64,000 nt of DNA from Acidovorax sp. Leaf78 (GTDB lineage Bacteria > Pseudomonadota > Gammaproteobacteria > Burkholderiales > Burkholderiaceae_C): NCBI RefSeq assembly GCF_001422735.1, contig NZ_LMLZ01000022.1, positions 401,660-465,659 of the forward strand, written 5' to 3'. Every line of letters starts with the position of its first letter. The stretch's first letter is position 1. The notes under the pieces are model-generated. The model saw nothing but the letters and a program-made list of their open reading frames with translations, was not told the origin of the DNA and did not search any database. A program made the translations under genes and the position numbers. Positions 61,923 through 64,000 of the stretch are shown here, one piece after another.

Positions 61923-63026
61923 TCAAGCAGCCAGCGCAGGGTAGTCCGTGTACCCCTCCGCACCGCCGCCGTACAGCGTGGCGCGGTTCACCTCGTTCAG
62001 CGGCGCGTCCTTTTGCAGGCGCTGCACCAGGTCCGGGTTGGCGATGAACGGGCGGCCGAAGGCCACGATGTCCGCGCCGTTCGCCAGCGCCGTTTCGGCC
62101 AGGGCCTTGTCGTAGGCGTTGTTCACCATCCACGCGCCCTGGCCGCCGGCTGTGCGGTATGCGGCTTTGAGCGCGGTGTAGTCGAAGGGGCGGTCCGGAA
62201 TGTCGCGCGGGCCGCCCGTGGCGCCTTCGATCACGTGGATGTACGACAGGCCCAGCGGGCCCAGCTGGCGCACCACGTAGTCGAACAGCGGCTGCGGGTC
62301 GGCGTCCACCACGTCGTTGGCGGGCGTGACGGGCGACAGGCGGATGCCGGTGCGGCCGGCGCCGATCTCTGCGGTGATGGCGTTGACCACTTCGAGCAGC
62401 AGGCGGGCGCGGTTCTCGATGCTGCCGCCATAGGCGTCGGTGCGCTGGTTGGCGCCGGTCTTGAGGAACTGGTCGATCAGGTAGCCGTTGGCGGCGTGCA
62501 CTTCCACACCGTCAAAGCCCGCGTCGATGGCGGCACGCGCTGCGCGGCGGTAGTCCTGCACGATGCCGGGCAGCTCGGACAGCTCCAGCGCGCGGGGCAC
62601 GGACGTTTCAGTGAAGGTGGGCACGCCGTCCTTGATGAGCACGGTCTTGGTCTTGGCCTGGATGGCCGACGGTGCCACGGGTGCGGCGTTGCCGGGCTGC
62701 AGGTCGGTGTGCGAGACGCGGCCCACGTGCCACAGTTGCACCACGATCTTGCCGCCCGCGGCATGCACGGACTCGGTGACCTTCTTCCAGCCCGCGATCT
62801 GATCGGGCGCGTACAGGCCCGGTACGTCGGCATAGCCCTGGCCCTGGTGCGAGATGGCGGTGGCCTCGGAAATGATCAGACCGGCGCTGGCGCGCTGCGT
62901 GTAGTAGGTGGCCACGAGGTCAGTGGGCACGGCATTGGGCGAGCGGTTGCGCGTGAGCGGCGCCATGGCGACGCGGTTGGCCAGTTGCAGGTCACCGGCT
63001 TGGACGGGGTCGGACAGGAATGGCAT
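61923..63026 (-). CDS. nemA: Old yellow enzyme-type alkene reductase
   Basis: 367 residues. FMN-dependent TIM-barrel ene-reductase of the NemA/XenB class. Landmarks are NRVAMAPLTRNR, VQLWHVGRVSH, and VHAANGYLIDQFLK (His-Asn active pair) and VAFGRPFIANPDL. It reduces activated alkenes, nitro compounds or N-ethylmaleimide with NADPH. GGAAG precedes the ATG at 63026. No regulator gene is adjacent. Confidence 0.92.
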   Translation of the reverse strand: MPFLSDPVQAGDLQLANRVAMAPLTRNRSPNAVPTDLVATYYTQRASAGLIISEATAISHQGQGYADVPGLYAPDQIAGWKKVTESVHAAGGKIVVQLWHVGRVSHTDLQPGNAAPVAPSAIQAKTKTVLIKDGVPTFTETSVPRALELSELPGIVQDYRRAARAAIDAGFDGVEVHAANGYLIDQFLKTGANQRTDAYGGSIENRARLLLEVVNAITAEIGAGRTGIRLSPVTPANDVVDADPQPLFDYVVRQLGPLGLSYIHVIEGATGGPRDIPDRPFDYTALKAAYRTAGGQGAWMVNNAYDKALAETALANGADIVAFGRPFIANPDLVQRLQKDAPLNEVNRATLYGGGAEGYTDYPALAA

Positions 63027-63236
63027 GGGATGAAAACTTCCAGATAAAGCGTTGGTTGAAAACGTCGGCAGGGGCCATCGGTCGAAGGCCGAAGGTTAAT
63101 GCTGCAGCGCAAAACGTGCAGCGCACTGGCGTCAACAAGGGCTCTGGTTTTGTGCTATTGGTCCCAGCGGCCCCGCTGCGGGCCGTGGCGCTGCCCGGCC
63201 AGCGCGCGAAAGGCGGCTGCGGCAAAATTGCACGCC

Positions 63237-64000
63237 ATGCCCTCCCACCCTGCACCGCCCGGCGCGGTCCGGCCCTTGGCCACGTTGCCTGCCACGTTGC
63301 CCGCGCTGTGGCTGGCGGTGGCGCTCTCCATGGGCGCTGCGGTGTCGCTGGGCATCACACGCTTTGCGTATGCGCTGTTGCTGCCCCCCATGCGCGAGGA
63401 CCTGGGCTGGACCTACACGCTGGCCGGGGCCATGAACACGGTGAATGCGCTGGGCTACCTGCTGGGCGCGCTGGCCACACCGTGGCTGCTGCAGCGCGTG
63501 GCGCCGGGCAAGGTGCTGGTGGCGGGCGCCGTGCTGGCGTCAGTGTTCATGGGGCTCAGCGGCTTTTTTGTGGATGCGGTGCCGCTGCTGGTGCAGCGCC
63601 TGCTGGCCGGTGGGGCCAGCGCGCTGGTGTTCATTGCCGGTGGTTTGCTGGCGGCGCGCCTGGGTGCGCATGCGACGGGGCGCGAAGGGCTGCTGCTGGG
63701 GCTGTACTACGGCGGCACGGGCTGGGGCATCAGCCTGTCGGCGCTGCTGGTGCCTGCAGTGCTGGCGGCCGCGCCCGGGCCGCATGCCTGGACGTGGGCC
63801 TGGTGGGCGCTGGCCGTTGCCTGCGCCGGTGCCACCGCGGTGTTGCTGTGGCCCGCGCGCCGCCTGCAGGCCCTGGCCGCACCGGCAGCGCCTGCCACGC
63901 CGTTCAACCTGCAACATCCGCCCGCCCGGGTGAGCTGGCGGGCCCTGGGGCCTGCGCTGCTGGGCTACGGCCTGTTTGGCGTGGGCTACATCGGCTACAT
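63237..64000 (+). CDS. YbfB/YjiJ family MFS transporter, truncated by window end
   Basis: The 5' part (254 codons) of a major facilitator protein. Hydrophobic segments at about residues 22-45, 60-80, 85-105, 110-130, 145-165 and 170-190 suggest the first membrane helices, with AYALLLPPMREDLGWTY between the first two, typical of the YbfB/YjiJ family. The reading frame is open to the last base. The substrate is unknown. It is divergent from the alkene reductase gene. Confidence 0.85.
   Translation, partial: MPSHPAPPGAVRPLATLPATLPALWLAVALSMGAAVSLGITRFAYALLLPPMREDLGWTYTLAGAMNTVNALGYLLGALATPWLLQRVAPGKVLVAGAVLASVFMGLSGFFVDAVPLLVQRLLAGGASALVFIAGGLLAARLGAHATGREGLLLGLYYGGTGWGISLSALLVPAVLAAAPGPHAWTWAWWALAVACAGATAVLLWPARRLQALAAPAAPATPFNLQHPPARVSWRALGPALLGYGLFGVGYIGY

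Noticed and set aside
1-64000. tRNA, rRNA, CRISPR array or transposase genes
   Set aside because: Scanned by eye on both strands; no clear tRNA cloverleaf, rRNA segment, regular spacer array or DDE/serine recombinase was found.

Overview
The window looks like chromosomal DNA of a high-GC betaproteobacterium of the Burkholderiales, most likely Comamonadaceae and Acidovorax-like. The reasons are very GC-rich third codon positions, the gene families present, and three kinds of short intergenic repeats typical of that family: an AGCTAT/GCGCTT element, a GTTCACGCTGAGC...AGCCCGAACGGT palindrome and a CCCCCTGAG...GGGGGACGAC element. The species assignment is inference. No rRNA, tRNA, CRISPR array, transposase or prophage was seen.

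Layout. 1-1.9 kb: homoserine dehydrogenase behind a Thr/Ile leader peptide and terminator. 2.1-5.9 kb: PaiB-like and OsmC-like genes divergent from a MocR regulator, which is coupled to a PhoD-like phosphatase. 6-8.5 kb: metallo-beta-lactamase-fold lipoprotein divergent from a TetR regulator around a palindromic operator, then a gamma carbonic anhydrase. 8.7-16.7 kb: orphan B12-type radical SAM enzyme, membrane protein, HAD hydrolase, DinG helicase, YjdM, macro-domain and PPOX-fold proteins. 17-19 kb: ribbon-helix-helix regulator with four ATCCA motifs at exact 11-bp spacing, followed by a PHB-depolymerase-type esterase. 19.5-25.6 kb: exonuclease, then a Fur-box-preceded FecI-FecR-TonB receptor-PepSY iron uptake set. 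25.7-30.2 kb: DUF3297, RNase H-like and GFA genes, then an ECF42-type sigma operon with DGPF, SRPBCC and VOC proteins and a matching promoter. 30.3-36.5 kb: a very large WG-repeat protein and a possible toxin/immunity locus. 37-42 kb: leucine leader peptide with CUA codons and leuA, NlpC/P60 lipoprotein, DAHP synthase, thioesterase and MerR genes. 42.4-47.3 kb: a 1628-residue GGDEF-EAL multisensor. 47.3-48.4 kb: non-coding DNA with two tandem origin-like units. 48.5-54.3 kb: Spy/CpxP-like protein, rdgC, enoyl-CoA hydratase, TetR and an AlbA_2-type ATP-binding protein in AT-rich surroundings. 54.4-59.0 kb: CueR-controlled copper module (cueR, copZ, a cysteine-rich flavoprotein, copA). 59-64 kb: chemotaxis receptor, hemerythrin, old yellow enzyme and the start of a YbfB/YjiJ transporter.

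Most notable: (1) the duplicated DnaA-box/TAG-trio/AT-rich arrangement at 47.56-48.31 kb, far from any dnaA in the window; (2) the SleB-like putative cell-wall hydrolase without a signal peptide at 35.07-35.90 kb, flanked by two paralogous secreted proteins, which reads as an uncharacterised effector/immunity cassette; (3) two amino-acid leader peptides (hom, leuA); (4) the phased RHH operator; (5) the ECF42 operon with its own recognisable promoter. Regulatory calls were made by eye; no search or folding program was run.
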